DNA of 64,000 nucleotides, from NCBI RefSeq assembly GCF_019977295.1, contig NZ_AP024651.1, positions 2,232,001 through 2,296,000 on the forward strand, written 5' to 3'. Shown here piece by piece: positions 26,162 through 35,977 of this stretch (within the stretch, counting starts at the first letter, position 1; every line of letters starts with the position of its first letter). The DNA comes from Arthrobacter sp. StoSoilB20 (GTDB lineage Bacteria > Actinomycetota > Actinomycetes > Actinomycetales > Micrococcaceae). Under the pieces are notes generated by a model. That model saw only the letters and a program-made list of their open reading frames with translations. It ran no database searches and had not been told where the DNA came from. A program made the position numbers and the translations under genes.

Positions 26162-26285
26162 TTAAGGATTCATCAAGAACCACCCCGCCGGCATTAAGGA
26201 ACCGTAAGGATCGTCTTTTCGTCCCGTTTCAAGGGATTGACTGACATCAGCCCCGCGAACGGGGCGCTGATGAAAGGACGTTCCA
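26162..26285 (+). promoter_or_regulatory. kdp promoter/operator and 5' UTR hairpin
   Basis: TAAGGA occurs three times, at 26163, 26195 and 26205, spaced 32 and 10 bases and so near whole helical turns. The first is part of AAGGATTCATCAAGA, also found before the APC gene. These are candidate KdpE sites. Downstream, CATCAGCCCCG-CGAA-CGGGG(CG)CTGATG (26245-26272) forms a stem-loop directly before the AAAGGACG ribosome-binding site of the first small gene, so it could influence translation. Confidence 0.55.
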
Positions 26286-26399
26286 GTGGCCGACGTGGCT
26301 GTTGTGGTGATTCTTATGGCGTGCATGGGAATCGTGATGTGGGTTGCCCACCTCTTGGGCAAAATGGTCGACGGCGATGGTCCGGTGAGCGGGCAATGA
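26286..26399 (+). CDS. 37-residue membrane micro-ORF heading the kdp operon
   Basis: GTG at 26286, with AAAGGACG seven bases upstream, opens a 37-codon frame (MADVAVVVILMACMGIVMWV, then a short polar tail). Its stop overlaps the kdpF start as ATGA (26396-26399). The product is one membrane helix followed by a polar end, so it resembles KdpF in size and form but lacks the KdpF C-terminal pattern. The strong initiation signal and the coupled overlap argue that it is translated. It could be a second small subunit or stabiliser of the Kdp pump or simply a leader that drives kdpF translation. Not a known named gene to me. Confidence 0.6.
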   Translation: MADVAVVVILMACMGIVMWVAHLLGKMVDGDGPVSGQ

Positions 26400-26494
26400 C
26401 GCTGGATGCGATCATGTGGATCGGACTGTTCCTGGCCGGCCTCGCCGCTGTGGGCTATTTGCTGGCAGTGTTGCTTCACCCGGAAAAGTGGTGA
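26396..26494 (+). CDS. kdpF: Potassium-transporting ATPase small subunit KdpF
   Basis: This 32-residue membrane peptide has the KdpF pattern: one helix then YLLAVLLHPEKW, like the (Y)LL.ALL.PE.F end of KdpF. In E. coli KdpF stabilises the KdpABC complex in the membrane. Its ATG overlaps the upstream micro-ORF stop and its stop lies six bases before the kdpA start. It is easily missed because of its length. Confidence 0.85.
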   Translation: MTLDAIMWIGLFLAGLAAVGYLLAVLLHPEKW

Positions 26495-26500
26495 TGGCCG

Positions 26501-28168
26501 GTGGTCTTCAGCGCTGCTTCCTTCATCACCCAGTTAGTCGTCCTGGTGCTCGTTCTCGTGCTGTTGCACAAGCCCTTGGGCGTGTATCTGGAACGGGTTT
26601 TCTCGGGCACTGAATCGTCGCGGCCTGAGAGGTTGTTCCATCGCTTGGCCGGGGTCGATGCCGGAACTGAACAGAGCTGGTCTGTGTATCTGCGCAGCGT
26701 TCTGGTGTTCTCGGCGGTCTCCATTTTAATGATTTTCCTGTTGCAGCGACTCCAAGGCGTTCTTCCCGGCAGCAACGACCTTCCGGGCGTGGATCCGTGG
26801 ATTGCAATGAACACAGCCATCTCGTTCGTCACGAATACCAACTGGCAAACGTACGTGCCGGAGGCCACTATGGGCATTTTCGTCCAGATGTGCCTGCTGG
26901 CCGTCCAGAACTTTCTTTCGGCCGCCGTAGGGATTGTGGTGGTGGTCGCCCTGATCCGCGGCATTATGCGAACCAAGACAGAGCGTCTTGGCAACTTCTG
27001 GGTTGACCTCGCAAGGGCTTCCTTCCGCGTCCTTCTTCCCTTGGCAACCGTGGGGGCCATCGCCTTGGTGATCGGCGGCGTCGTCCAGAATTTCTGGTCC
27101 ACGGAGGTCACCAATACGGCCAGTGGGGTCACCCAGCTGATTCCCGGTGGACCGGTCGCTTCCCAGGAAGCAATAAAGGTTCTGGGCACCAACGGTGGCG
27201 GCTACTTCAATGCAAACTCCGCGCATCCGTTTGAGAATCCGAGCATTTTCACGAGTATGTTCCAGGTCTTCCTGATCCTGCTGATCCCTTCGGCGCTCCC
27301 GAACATGTACGGGCGGATGGTGGGGGACCAGCGTCAGGGCTACACCGTTGCGGGCGTCATGGCTGGGCTTTGGCTGACGTCCACAGCATTGATGGGGTGG
27401 GCTGTTGCTTCGGCCCAAGGAACCGCGACGGCGGCTGCCGGAGGTCTGGGCGAAGGTTTCGAACAGCGTCTGGGACCGGCTGCCGGCTCGATCTTCGCAG
27501 CTTCCACCACCCTTACGTCCACCGGAGCGGTCAACGTTGCCCACGACTCGTTGCCCCCACTGGCGGGCGGTGTCGCCATGCTGAACATGATGCTCGGCGA
27601 GGTGGCCCCCGGAGGAACCGGATCCGGACTGTACGGAATGCTGGTCCTGGCCATCATCGCCGTCTTCATTGCGGGCCTTATGGTGGGCCGCACGCCTGAA
27701 TTCCTGGGCAAGAAGATCGGCCCCCGGGAGATGAAGCTCGCAGCCCTCTACATTCTGGTGACACCTGCGTTGGTGCTGGTCATGGCAGGCGTCACGGTGC
27801 TGTTGCCGGGCGTCATGTCCAACGCCCCGGCGTCCGGTCCGCACCAGTTCAGCGAGGTGCTCTACGCCTTCACCTCCGGTGCCAACAACAACGGTTCTGC
27901 CTTTGGCGGCATCACCAGCTCCGGTCCCTACCTTTCGGTGATGCTCGGGATCGCCATGCTGCTCGGCCGCTTCCTGCCCATCGCGCTCGTCCTGGCGCTG
28001 GCAGGTTCGTTGGCCAGGCAACGTAAAATCCCAGCCTCCTCCGGAACCGTGCCCACCCACGGTTGGCTCTTCGGATCACTGCTGCTCAGCGTGACCGTGA
28101 TCCTGACCGCACTTAGCTACTTCCCGGCCCTGGCTTTGGGCCCCCTCGCAGAAGGACTCATCAAATGA
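26501..28168 (+). CDS. kdpA: Potassium-transporting ATPase, channel-like subunit KdpA
   Basis: The 555-residue integral membrane protein is of normal KdpA length. All four pore-loop regions are visible: [53 protein letters not shown] and [14 protein letters not shown]. KdpA takes up K+ through a channel-like path and hands it to KdpB. The start is GTG 26501 directly after kdpF. The stop overlaps kdpB (ATGA), so the genes are translationally coupled. No defects were seen. Confidence 0.97.
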   Translation: MVFSAASFITQLVVLVLVLVLLHKPLGVYLERVFSGTESSRPERLFHRLAGVDAGTEQSWSVYLRSVLVFSAVSILMIFLLQRLQGVLPGSNDLPGVDPWIAMNTAISFVTNTNWQTYVPEATMGIFVQMCLLAVQNFLSAAVGIVVVVALIRGIMRTKTERLGNFWVDLARASFRVLLPLATVGAIALVIGGVVQNFWSTEVTNTASGVTQLIPGGPVASQEAIKVLGTNGGGYFNANSAHPFENPSIFTSMFQVFLILLIPSALPNMYGRMVGDQRQGYTVAGVMAGLWLTSTALMGWAVASAQGTATAAAGGLGEGFEQRLGPAAGSIFAASTTLTSTGAVNVAHDSLPPLAGGVAMLNMMLGEVAPGGTGSGLYGMLVLAIIAVFIAGLMVGRTPEFLGKKIGPREMKLAALYILVTPALVLVMAGVTVLLPGVMSNAPASGPHQFSEVLYAFTSGANNNGSAFGGITSSGPYLSVMLGIAMLLGRFLPIALVLALAGSLARQRKIPASSGTVPTHGWLFGSLLLSVTVILTALSYFPALALGPLAEGLIK

Positions 28169-30303
28169 CTCCGTCCACCACGGCATCGGCAACGGATGAC
28201 GCCGCGCTGACGTACGCCGACGGCAACCCCCTTGGCACTCCGGGAGACCATAAACACCACACCAAAGCGCCGGCGAAGCTGAACGCAGCTACTATCCGGG
28301 CGGCCCTTCCCGTGGCCGTGAAAAAACTTTCCCCTCGGCAAATGATCCATTCGCCAGTGATGTTCGTGGTGCTGGCGGGTGCCGCCATCTGCACGGTGAT
28401 CTGTATGGTCAAACCAGACGTGTTTGGCATAGCCGTCACTGTTTGGCTCTGGCTCACCGCGCTGTTCGGCACGCTGTCGGAGGCCATCGCCGAAGGCCGC
28501 GGGAAGGCCCAGGCCGACAGTCTTCGGGCCAGCCGCCAAGGGGTTCTCGCGCGGCTCCGTTTGGAGGATGGGAGCATCAAGGAGGTTCCTGGAACGGACC
28601 TTAAGTTGAACGATGTGGTCATCTGTGAAGCCGGCGACGTCATCCCGTCCGATGGCGAGATCATCGAGGGCCTTGCCAGCGTTGACGAGTCCACCATCAC
28701 GGGCGAATCAGCGCCGGTGATCCGTGAATCCGGTGGTGACCGTTCGTCCGTCACCGGTGGCACCAAGGTTCTCTCAGACCGCATCCTGGTCCGCATTACT
28801 GCCGAGCCTGGAGCGACGTTCATTGACCGGATGATCAAACTCGTTGAGGGAGCAGTCCGTCAAAAGACGCCCAACGAAATCGCCCTGCACGTGCTGCTGG
28901 TATCGCTCACCATCGTCTTCCTGGTGGTCACCATGACTCTGGCGCCGTTCGCATCCTTGGCCGGGGCCACGCCGTCACCCATCGTGTTGGTAGCCCTGTT
29001 GGTGTGCTTGATTCCTACCACCATTGGCGCATTGGTTCCGGCTATCGGCATCGCGGGCATGGACCGGCTGGTCCAGCATAATGTCCTGGCAACGTCAGGG
29101 CGCGCGGTGGAAACGGCGGGCGATATCACCACGTTGCTGCTGGATAAGACCGGCACCATCACCTACGGCAACCGGCGCGCAGTCAATTTCTTCCCGGCCA
29201 ATGACGTGGAGGACTCCGATCTCATCGAGGCCGCTCGCCTGTCCAGTTTGGCCGATGAAACCCCTGAAGGGCGCTCCATTGTGGACCTTGCCAACGACAA
29301 AGGCAGGAACGGTCCGGATATGGAGGAGATCCGGAATGCGTCGAAGGAGGTTGCCATCGTTGAATTCACGGCCAGCACCCGCATGAGCGGCTTGGACGTT
29401 GACGGACGCCGGATCCGAAAAGGTGCCGCGTCCGCCGTCGAACGCTATGTCATGGAGGCAGGCGGGCGCATGCCCGCCGAGGTTCAGCGACGGGTGCAGG
29501 AAATTTCGGCGGAGGGTGGCACACCGCTGCTGGTCGCCGAAAGCACGCACGACGGCGGAACCCGGGTTTTGGGAACAGTGCACCTGGCCGACGTGGTCAA
29601 GCCCGGCATGCACGCCAGATTCGCCGAGCTTCGGCGGATGGGCATCCGGACGGTGATGATCACCGGCGACAACCCTGTCACGGCCAAAGCGATTGCCGCG
29701 GAGGCCGGAGTCGACGACTTTGTCGCTGAAGCCACCCCCGAAGACAAACTGGACGTCATCCGCCGCGAACAGGGCGAAGGCCGCCTGGTTGCCATGACCG
29801 GCGACGGCACCAACGACGCACCGGCCCTTGCCGCCGCCGACGTGGGCGTGGCGATGAACTCCGGGACACCGGCTGCCAAGGAAGCGGCGAACATGGTGGA
29901 TCTGGATTCCGATCCCACCAAGCTGATCAACATCGTGGGCATCGGAAAACAACTTCTCATAACCCGGGGTGCGTTGACCACGTTCTCCGTAGCTAATGAC
30001 GTTGCAAAGTACTTCGCCATTGTCCCCGCGCTCTTCACTGCAGCGTTCCCGGGCCTGGGACTGCTGAACCTCATGGGCCTGGCCACCCCGGCCTCGGCCA
30101 TCCTGTCAGCTGTGATCTTCAACGCCCTCATCATCATCGTTCTGGTGCCTCTGGCACTGCGCGGCGTGAAATACCGGGCGGTCTCAGCAAACCAGGCGCT
30201 TGGCAGGAACTTGCTCCTCTACGGCCTCGGCGGGCTCGTGGCGCCGTTCATCGGCATCAAATTGATTGACCTGCTCATTTCCCTCATCCCCGGTATCGGC
30301 TAG
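28165..30303 (+). CDS. kdpB: Potassium-transporting P-type ATPase subunit KdpB
   Basis: The 712-residue P-type ATPase has the [10 protein letters not shown] actuator motif, the phosphorylated Asp327 in [24 protein letters not shown] (nucleotide site), [19 protein letters not shown] and [12 protein letters not shown]. It has an N-terminal extension of roughly 20-30 residues compared with E. coli KdpB (682 residues), rich in polar residues and so probably cytosolic. The protein drives K+ uptake with ATP in complex with KdpA, C and F. It starts inside the kdpA stop codon. Confidence 0.97.
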   Translation: MTPSTTASATDDAALTYADGNPLGTPGDHKHHTKAPAKLNAATIRAALPVAVKKLSPRQMIHSPVMFVVLAGAAICTVICMVKPDVFGIAVTVWLWLTALFGTLSEAIAEGRGKAQADSLRASRQGVLARLRLEDGSIKEVPGTDLKLNDVVICEAGDVIPSDGEIIEGLASVDESTITGESAPVIRESGGDRSSVTGGTKVLSDRILVRITAEPGATFIDRMIKLVEGAVRQKTPNEIALHVLLVSLTIVFLVVTMTLAPFASLAGATPSPIVLVALLVCLIPTTIGALVPAIGIAGMDRLVQHNVLATSGRAVETAGDITTLLLDKTGTITYGNRRAVNFFPANDVEDSDLIEAARLSSLADETPEGRSIVDLANDKGRNGPDMEEIRNASKEVAIVEFTASTRMSGLDVDGRRIRKGAASAVERYVMEAGGRMPAEVQRRVQEISAEGGTPLLVAESTHDGGTRVLGTVHLADVVKPGMHARFAELRRMGIRTVMITGDNPVTAKAIAAEAGVDDFVAEATPEDKLDVIRREQGEGRLVAMTGDGTNDAPALAAADVGVAMNSGTPAAKEAANMVDLDSDPTKLINIVGIGKQLLITRGALTTFSVANDVAKYFAIVPALFTAAFPGLGLLNLMGLATPASAILSAVIFNALIIIVLVPLALRGVKYRAVSANQALGRNLLLYGLGGLVAPFIGIKLIDLLISLIPGIG

Positions 30304-30310
30304 GACCACC

Positions 30311-30916
30311 ATGAACATGCTGCTCGGTTATCTCCGTCAAGCAGGCACCGCCCTGCGGTTCCTGCTGCTCTCCACCCTCATCCTGGGGCTTGCCTATCCG
30401 CTGGCAGTCTTCGGTGTGGGACAGGCTGTTGGCCCGTTCCAAGCCAACGGGTCCATCGTGAAAGACGACGCCGGAAATCCGGCGGCATCAGCGCTGATCG
30501 CGCAGGCCTCCGCAGACGAGGCAGGTACACAGGACCCGGCCTGGTTCCATGCACGGCCTTCGGCGGTCGGCTGGGACCCGGCGACGTCGTCGGCCAGTAA
30601 CCTGGGTCCCAACGACACAAAATTGCTCGACGCCGTCACCGCCAACCGTGCCGCTGTTGCGGAGCTGGAAGGCGTCAGCGAGTCCGCCGTGCCTGCAGAT
30701 GCCGTGACGGCCAGCGGCTCAGGACTGGATCCGGACATCTCTGTCGAGTATGCCACCCTCCAGATCCCAAGAGTTGCCAAAGCGCAAGGGCTCACCCCGG
30801 ACGCGCTTCAGGGCCTCGTGACCAAGCACACGAGCCATGGACTTGAGGCTTTCCTCGGTCAGCCCTCGGTGAATGTCGCCGAACTGAACCTGGCGGTTGC
30901 GGAGGCCGCGCGGTGA
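30311..30916 (+). CDS. kdpC: Potassium-transporting ATPase subunit KdpC
   Basis: The start at ATG 30311 (AGGACCACC upstream) gives 201 residues, the usual KdpC length. One N-terminal membrane helix (TLILGLAYPLAVFGVGQAV) is followed by an extracellular domain. Family motifs include ANGSIV, WFHARPSAVGWDPATSSASN, LGPNDTKL, AVTASGSGLDPDIS and IPRVAKAQGL. KdpC raises ATP affinity of the pump. It lies 7 bases after kdpB and 49 before kdpD. Confidence 0.96.
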   Translation: MNMLLGYLRQAGTALRFLLLSTLILGLAYPLAVFGVGQAVGPFQANGSIVKDDAGNPAASALIAQASADEAGTQDPAWFHARPSAVGWDPATSSASNLGPNDTKLLDAVTANRAAVAELEGVSESAVPADAVTASGSGLDPDISVEYATLQIPRVAKAQGLTPDALQGLVTKHTSHGLEAFLGQPSVNVAELNLAVAEAAR

Positions 30917-30965
30917 GGCACCTGACCATCGGAGCGGAGGGCCTTCGGGGTGAAAGAATGAGGCT

Positions 30966-33605
30966 ATGGCACGGGCGACACTGAGAATCTTCCTGGGGGC
31001 TGCCCCGGGCGTCGGCAAGACCTACGCCATGCTCGAAGAGGCCCACCGGCTGCTTGGTCGCGGCGAGGACGTTGTGGTGGCCTTCGCCATGGATCACGGC
31101 CGCAGCGATACGCGGGCGTTGACCCAGGGCCTGGAATCAATCCCATCACGGACCATCCAGTACCGGGGGACGGCCTTTGAGGAAATGGATCTCGACGCCG
31201 TCTTGGCGCGGCGGCCGCACACCGCCGTCGTCGATGAGTACGCCCACTCCAACGTCCCCGGCAGTGGCAATAAAAAACGCTGGGAGGATATCGAGGAACT
31301 CCTCGAGGCCGGCATCAACGTGCTGTCCACCGTGAACGTCCAACATCTGGCCTCACTGGGGGACGTTGTCCTGGCGATCACGGAAGTCCGCCAAGCAGAG
31401 ACCGTTCCCGACGACGTCGTGCGCCGTGCCGACCAGATCCATCTGGTGGACATCTCCCCGGAACTGCTCCGCCAGCGTTTAGGGGACGGGAAGATCTATG
31501 CGGCCGACAAAGTGGATGCAGCCCTGTCGAACTACTTCCGGCTCGGAAATCTGACGGCATTGCGGGAGCTCGCCTTGCTCTGGCTTGCCGACCGCGTGGA
31601 TGAAGGACTGGCTAAGTACAGGGCAGAGAACAACATCGATGCCAGCTGGCCAGCCCGGGAACGCATCGTTATCGGGCTGACTGGTGGCCCCGAAGGCGAA
31701 GTCCTGATCCGCAGGGCCGCCCGAATACTCAAACGGGTCAACGGCGGCGACCTCCTGGCGGTCCACGTCCGCGCAGCCGATGGTGTTTCCGCTGAGTCAC
31801 CACAGGATCTCGAATCGCAGCGACACCTGATACGGGACCTCGGCGGAAGCTACCACACGGTGGCGGGGGAGGACCCGGCCCAGGCGCTCCTGGACTTCGC
31901 ACGCAGCGTTAACGCGACACAGATCGTGGTGGGCGTTTCCCGCCACCGTTCCCTGGCCGGGCGGTTGATGGGCAGCGGCGTCGGTAACAGGGTTGTCCGG
32001 GAATCAGGAGACATCGACGTTCACATGGTCTCCCATCCGCTGGGCGGCCAGGGTGTGGACCGACCCTACCGTGGTGAACTCGGGAAGACCCGCGCGGCAG
32101 TAGGGTTTGGACTTGCGGTTGTCCTGCCGGCATTGTTGCAGCTCATTCTGGCGGCGAGTCCGTCCCACAACATCGCGACGGCGGTTCTCGTCCAGCTCAC
32201 CGGTTCGGTCGCTGTTGCCTTGGTCGGTGGACTCTGGCCAGCGCTCCTGGGGGCAGTCTGGAGCAGCCTTTTGGTGAACTATTTCTCCACGCCACCTGTT
32301 GGAAACTTGACCATCAGCGATCCACAGAACCTGCTGGCGCTCCTTGTCTTCGTCGGCGTCTCGGCCGCGGTGGCCGCCGTCGTCGACATCTCGGCAAGGC
32401 GATCAAAGGAGGCCAAGCGCGCCAGTGCAGAAGCAGCGACCATGGCTGATTTGACGCGCGGAGCAACGGATGCCGAGGATACCGTCCAGGGACTGCTGGC
32501 GCAGGCCTTGGAAGTCTTCCAAATGCGGGGGGCGTCATTGTTCACGGCCGACGACGGATCAGAGCCCGAAAGGGCCTGGCGACTGCTGGCCAAGGCCGGT
32601 GAAACAGACTCAGCGACTCCTGAAAGCAATGGTCAGCTTGCCGGCGGCACCACGGAGCGGATCGATGATCGGACCCGTCTGATTCTGTATGGCAGGACTC
32701 TTCCAGCGAGCGACCGACGTCTTCTTGGAGCCTTCGGCACGCATCTTGCAGCCCAGCTCGAGCGCAGGCAGCTTGCGGCCAGCCGCCGCGAAGTCATGCG
32801 GCTGGCCGAAAGCAACATCATGCGAACGTCCATCCTTCGCGCCGTTTCCCACGATCTCCGCACACCCCTGGCCGGCATCAAACTGGCCGTCGGCGGACTT
32901 AAACAACACGACGTGGCCTACACGCCCGAGGAACAGCAGGACCTGCTGACGACAATCGACGAGTGTTCGGATCGGCTCGATGTCCTGGTGGGAAATCTCT
33001 TGGACATGTCCAGGATCACCTCGGACTCGGTCAACGCCCTGATCAAAACTGTCCGTTGGCATGAGGTCATCCCGCCCGCGTTACGTGGAGTACCTTCCGG
33101 CAGTATCCGCGTGGACCTGCCGGCGAACCTGCCCGCCATCGACGCTGACGCCGGCATGCTGGAACGCGTGATCGCCAACGTCGCGGAGAATGCCGTCAAG
33201 TATGCGCCAGGTTCGGACATCGTGATCGTTGCTTCGGGCGGCGGGCTGAGCACCACGTCCTTGGGCGGCCGCCCCTCGGGAGAGCTGCGGATCATCGACC
33301 ACGGCCAAGGCGTTCCCGCCGACGGCGTCGTGCGCATGTTTCAGCCGTTCCAGCGGCTGGATGACGTACCCGCGAGCACCGGCGTCGGATTGGGCCTGGC
33401 GGTCGCAAAGGGCTTCGCGGAAGCCATGGGAGGAACCCTGACGGCCGAGGCAACACCGGGCGGAGGCCTGACCATGGTCATCCGGATGCCGCTATCCACC
33501 GGAGCGCCCATGGAATGGGCTTCCGGGCAGGCGCCCATGGAGGCGCAATCTGTGCTGCTTCACCACCCCCATGTCCCACCTGCTGACATCCGGCGGGTCC
33601 TTTGA
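30966..33605 (+). CDS. kdpD: Osmosensitive K+ channel sensor histidine kinase KdpD
   Basis: The 879-residue protein has all KdpD parts. These are an N-terminal KdpD domain with Walker A GAAPGVGKTYAMLEEA (residues ~8-23), a universal-stress-type domain around residues 225-360, the four-helix DUF4118 membrane unit (~375-490), a GAF-like segment, His629 in the dimerisation box RAVSHDLRTPLAGIK, and HATPase motifs (NVAENAVKYAPGS, DHGQGVP, STGVGLGLAVAKGFAEAMGG). A tail of about 35 residues after the kinase domain is not conserved. It senses low K+ and phosphorylates KdpE. The stop overlaps the kdpE ATG by one base. Confidence 0.96.
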   Translation: MARATLRIFLGAAPGVGKTYAMLEEAHRLLGRGEDVVVAFAMDHGRSDTRALTQGLESIPSRTIQYRGTAFEEMDLDAVLARRPHTAVVDEYAHSNVPGSGNKKRWEDIEELLEAGINVLSTVNVQHLASLGDVVLAITEVRQAETVPDDVVRRADQIHLVDISPELLRQRLGDGKIYAADKVDAALSNYFRLGNLTALRELALLWLADRVDEGLAKYRAENNIDASWPARERIVIGLTGGPEGEVLIRRAARILKRVNGGDLLAVHVRAADGVSAESPQDLESQRHLIRDLGGSYHTVAGEDPAQALLDFARSVNATQIVVGVSRHRSLAGRLMGSGVGNRVVRESGDIDVHMVSHPLGGQGVDRPYRGELGKTRAAVGFGLAVVLPALLQLILAASPSHNIATAVLVQLTGSVAVALVGGLWPALLGAVWSSLLVNYFSTPPVGNLTISDPQNLLALLVFVGVSAAVAAVVDISARRSKEAKRASAEAATMADLTRGATDAEDTVQGLLAQALEVFQMRGASLFTADDGSEPERAWRLLAKAGETDSATPESNGQLAGGTTERIDDRTRLILYGRTLPASDRRLLGAFGTHLAAQLERRQLAASRREVMRLAESNIMRTSILRAVSHDLRTPLAGIKLAVGGLKQHDVAYTPEEQQDLLTTIDECSDRLDVLVGNLLDMSRITSDSVNALIKTVRWHEVIPPALRGVPSGSIRVDLPANLPAIDADAGMLERVIANVAENAVKYAPGSDIVIVASGGGLSTTSLGGRPSGELRIIDHGQGVPADGVVRMFQPFQRLDDVPASTGVGLGLAVAKGFAEAMGGTLTAEATPGGGLTMVIRMPLSTGAPMEWASGQAPMEAQSVLLHHPHVPPADIRRVL

Positions 33606-34282
33606 TGAGCAACATTTTGGTGGTGGATGACGATCCGCACATCCTCAAAGCCCTGCAGATCACTCTAAAGGCCCACGGCTATGGCGTAACGACCGCCGCG
33701 GACGGTGAAGCCGCCTTACTATCAGCGGCACAGCACCCGGTCGCCGTCGTGGTCCTTGACCTCGGACTACCCGACATCGAGGGTATTCACGTCATCACCA
33801 GGATCCGCGAATGGAGCGACGTGCCCATCCTGGTGCTGTCCGCACGGCACGGGTCCACCGACAAAGTTGAAGCACTGGATGCCGGAGCGGACGACTACAT
33901 CACCAAGCCGTTTGGCCTGGAGGAACTACTGGCGCGGCTCCGGGCGATCCTACGACGGACAGTGGAGCCTTCCGATGAATCTCCCGTAGTTGCGACGTCC
34001 TCATTCACGCTCGATCTGGCAGGGAGAAAGGCCAACCGCGGTGGTGATGACGTTCGATTAACTCCCACCGAGTGGAGCATTCTGGACGTTCTTGTCCGGA
34101 ACCCCGGAAAACTCATCACCCAGCAACAGCTCCTCACCGAGGTATGGGGGCCGGCCTATGCCAAGGAAGCCAACTATCTCCGGGTTTACATGGCGCAGCT
34201 TCGGCGCAAGCTCGAACCGGAGGCGGGTAATCCGCAACACTTCATCACCGAACCAGGGATGGGTTACCGCTTTCAGCCGTGA
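33605..34282 (+). CDS. kdpE: Response regulator KdpE
   Basis: The 225-residue OmpR/PhoB-type regulator has a receiver domain with acidic DDD at residues 8-10, phosphoacceptor Asp52 (VLDLGLPD), Thr/Ser near VLSAR and Lys in DYITKPFG. The C-terminal winged helix (LTPTEWSILDVLVRNPGKLI onwards, ending GMGYRFQP) binds DNA. TGATG overlap with kdpD. It should activate kdpFABC and perhaps the upstream APC transporter through the repeated TAAGGA sites at 26163-26210. Confidence 0.96.
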   Translation: MSNILVVDDDPHILKALQITLKAHGYGVTTAADGEAALLSAAQHPVAVVVLDLGLPDIEGIHVITRIREWSDVPILVLSARHGSTDKVEALDAGADDYITKPFGLEELLARLRAILRRTVEPSDESPVVATSSFTLDLAGRKANRGGDDVRLTPTEWSILDVLVRNPGKLITQQQLLTEVWGPAYAKEANYLRVYMAQLRRKLEPEAGNPQHFITEPGMGYRFQP

Positions 34283-34335
34283 GTGCTTTGATACGTCTGG
34301 TATCGGCTTGGCGCCTCGCGTTGTTGGCGCGGCGC

Positions 34336-34908
34336 TCAGCCGTCAAGCTTGGAATGCTCGCCCAAGCGGTGCCAGGAACGGTTGTGGTAGACCAAGGCGT
34401 CGCCGGGTTCGCCCGCTGGGACGTCACGCATCACGCGGGACTCCAGGGCGTGAACGGCGATGATGGTGGAGGTCCCTACCTCCATGCGGTTGATGACGGC
34501 GCAGCGCACCCAGGCGCGGACATCGTTATATACCGCTTCGCCGGTTGCAAGGGCGGACCAGCGGTGCGTCTGGTCAAAGCGGTCCGCACCGGGGGTCGCT
34601 CCGAACTTCGCCAAGTCGACGTCGTGCGCGTCCAGCAGGTGCACCACGACGGTTTCGGCGCGCGAAAGCACCTCCGACGCTGAGGACAGTGCTGAGACCG
34701 AGAAAATCAGCAGCGGAGGTTCCGCGCTGACTGACACCACCGAGGATACTGTCAGTGCCACCGGTCCGTCGCCGGCATCTGCCGTGATGACGGCGACACC
34801 GCCTGGGTGGCCACGGAACAGTGCTTTGAATTCGTCGGCCGAGAGTGAGGACGGGAAGCTCTGGTTCGGAGCCCCCAGCCAGGTGTCGGTGGGGTAGGCG
34901 TGAAACAT
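34336..34908 (-). CDS. Flavin reductase-like domain protein (DIM6/NTAB type)
   Basis: The start at 34908 gives 190 residues. It shows the flavin reductase pattern: FRGHPGGVAVITADAG, then VALTVSSVVSVSAEPPLLIFSVS, the FDQTHRW segment and AVHALESRV. A longer open frame upstream lies over the methionine synthase gene and is rejected. It starts two bases after the stop of the MesD-like gene (leftward operon MesX, MesD, flavin reductase). It likely supplies reduced FMN, or acts as an FMN-dependent reductase for an oxygen-dependent step; an FMN-binding oxidoreductase is the alternative. Confidence 0.85.
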   Translation of the reverse strand: MFHAYPTDTWLGAPNQSFPSSLSADEFKALFRGHPGGVAVITADAGDGPVALTVSSVVSVSAEPPLLIFSVSALSSASEVLSRAETVVVHLLDAHDVDLAKFGATPGADRFDQTHRWSALATGEAVYNDVRAWVRCAVINRMEVGTSTIIAVHALESRVMRDVPAGEPGDALVYHNRSWHRLGEHSKLDG

Positions 34909-34910
34909 CG

Positions 34911-35957
34911 TTAGGACACCTTGGGGGTGGAGCGGGTGAGTTCCTCGCGAACGATGTCCGTCCCTGCGCTGAGGGCACTCAGCTTGGCCAGTGCGACGTC
35001 GCGGGGGAACGGTGCCATGCCGCAGTTGGAGCTGGCGATCAGCTTGTCCGCATCGACGAACTGCAGGGCCTTGCGGAGGGTGTCGGCGACTTCCTCCGGG
35101 GTTTCGATGGTATCGCTTGCGACGTCGATTGCCCCGAGCATGACTTTTTTGCCGCGGAGGAGCTCGATGAGGTCCATGGGCACGTGGGAGTTCTGGGATT
35201 CCAGCGAGATGATGTCGATGCTGGAGCTCTGAAGCAGCGGGAACGTTTCCTCGTACTGCCGCCACTGTGAGCCGAGCGTCGCCTTCCAGTCGTTGTTGGC
35301 CTTGATCCCGTAGCCGTAGCAGATGTGCACGGCGGTTTCCGCACGCAGCCCTTCTGCCGCTCTCTCAAGTGCAGCGACGCCCCAGTCCTTGACCTCATCG
35401 AGGAAGACGTTGAACGCGGGCTCGTCGAACTGGATGATGTCCACACCGGCCGCCTCCAGTTCTTTCGCTTCCTGGTTCAAGATCGCAGCGAACTCCCAGG
35501 CCAGCTTCTCGCGGCTCTTGTAGTGGTCATCGAAGAGTGTGTCCACCATGGTCATGGGACCGGGAAGCGTCCATTTGATCGGCCGGTCGGTGGTTGCGCG
35601 GAGGAACTTCGCGTCGTCGACGAATACCGGCCGCTCGCGGCGCACCGGTCCGACGACGGTGGGCACGCTTGCGTCGTAGCGATCGCGGATGCGCACGGTC
35701 TTGCGCTGTTCAAAGTCGACCCCGCTGAGATGCTCGATGAAGGTGGTGACGAAGTGCTGGCGGGTTTGCTCGCCGTCGCTGACGATGTCGATGCCGCGTC
35801 GGCTCTGTTCGTGGATGGCGATGCGCAGCGCATCCTGCTTGCCCTCGAGCAGCGCATCTCCCTCCAGTTTCCAGGGAGACCACAGAGTCTCCGGCTGTGC
35901 GAGCCACGATGGTTTCGGCAGGCTTCCAACGACGGTGGTGGGCAAAAGTGTGTTCAT
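34911..35957 (-). CDS. mesD: Core-type methionine synthase, MesD-like
   Basis: The 348-residue protein corresponds to only the C-terminal catalytic half of MetE. Zinc ligands are seen as His and Cys in AVHICYGYG and Cys in IASSNCGMAPF, and SLESQNSHVP supplies the conserved Glu region. It begins LLPTTVVGSLPKP, the family start. Such short enzymes lack the folate-binding N-terminal domain. The MesD group is known to work with MesX (DUF1852), the product of the neighbouring gene, and to need oxygen; the methyl donor is not established. ATG 35957. The DUF1852 gene ends only 20 bases upstream of it. Confidence 0.85.
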   Translation of the reverse strand: MNTLLPTTVVGSLPKPSWLAQPETLWSPWKLEGDALLEGKQDALRIAIHEQSRRGIDIVSDGEQTRQHFVTTFIEHLSGVDFEQRKTVRIRDRYDASVPTVVGPVRRERPVFVDDAKFLRATTDRPIKWTLPGPMTMVDTLFDDHYKSREKLAWEFAAILNQEAKELEAAGVDIIQFDEPAFNVFLDEVKDWGVAALERAAEGLRAETAVHICYGYGIKANNDWKATLGSQWRQYEETFPLLQSSSIDIISLESQNSHVPMDLIELLRGKKVMLGAIDVASDTIETPEEVADTLRKALQFVDADKLIASSNCGMAPFPRDVALAKLSALSAGTDIVREELTRSTPKVS

Positions 35958-35977
35958 GATTGACGTTTCTCCGTGGG

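Noticed and set aside
26726..28060. A 444-residue open frame on the minus strand
   Set aside because: It is the antisense of kdpA, whose identity is certain; the translation is rich in His, Gly, Arg and Gln as expected of a shadow.
34909..35265. Extension of the flavin reductase frame to 309 residues
   Set aside because: It lies over the methionine synthase gene and its extra part is Arg/His/Pro-rich shadow sequence; the true start is 34908.
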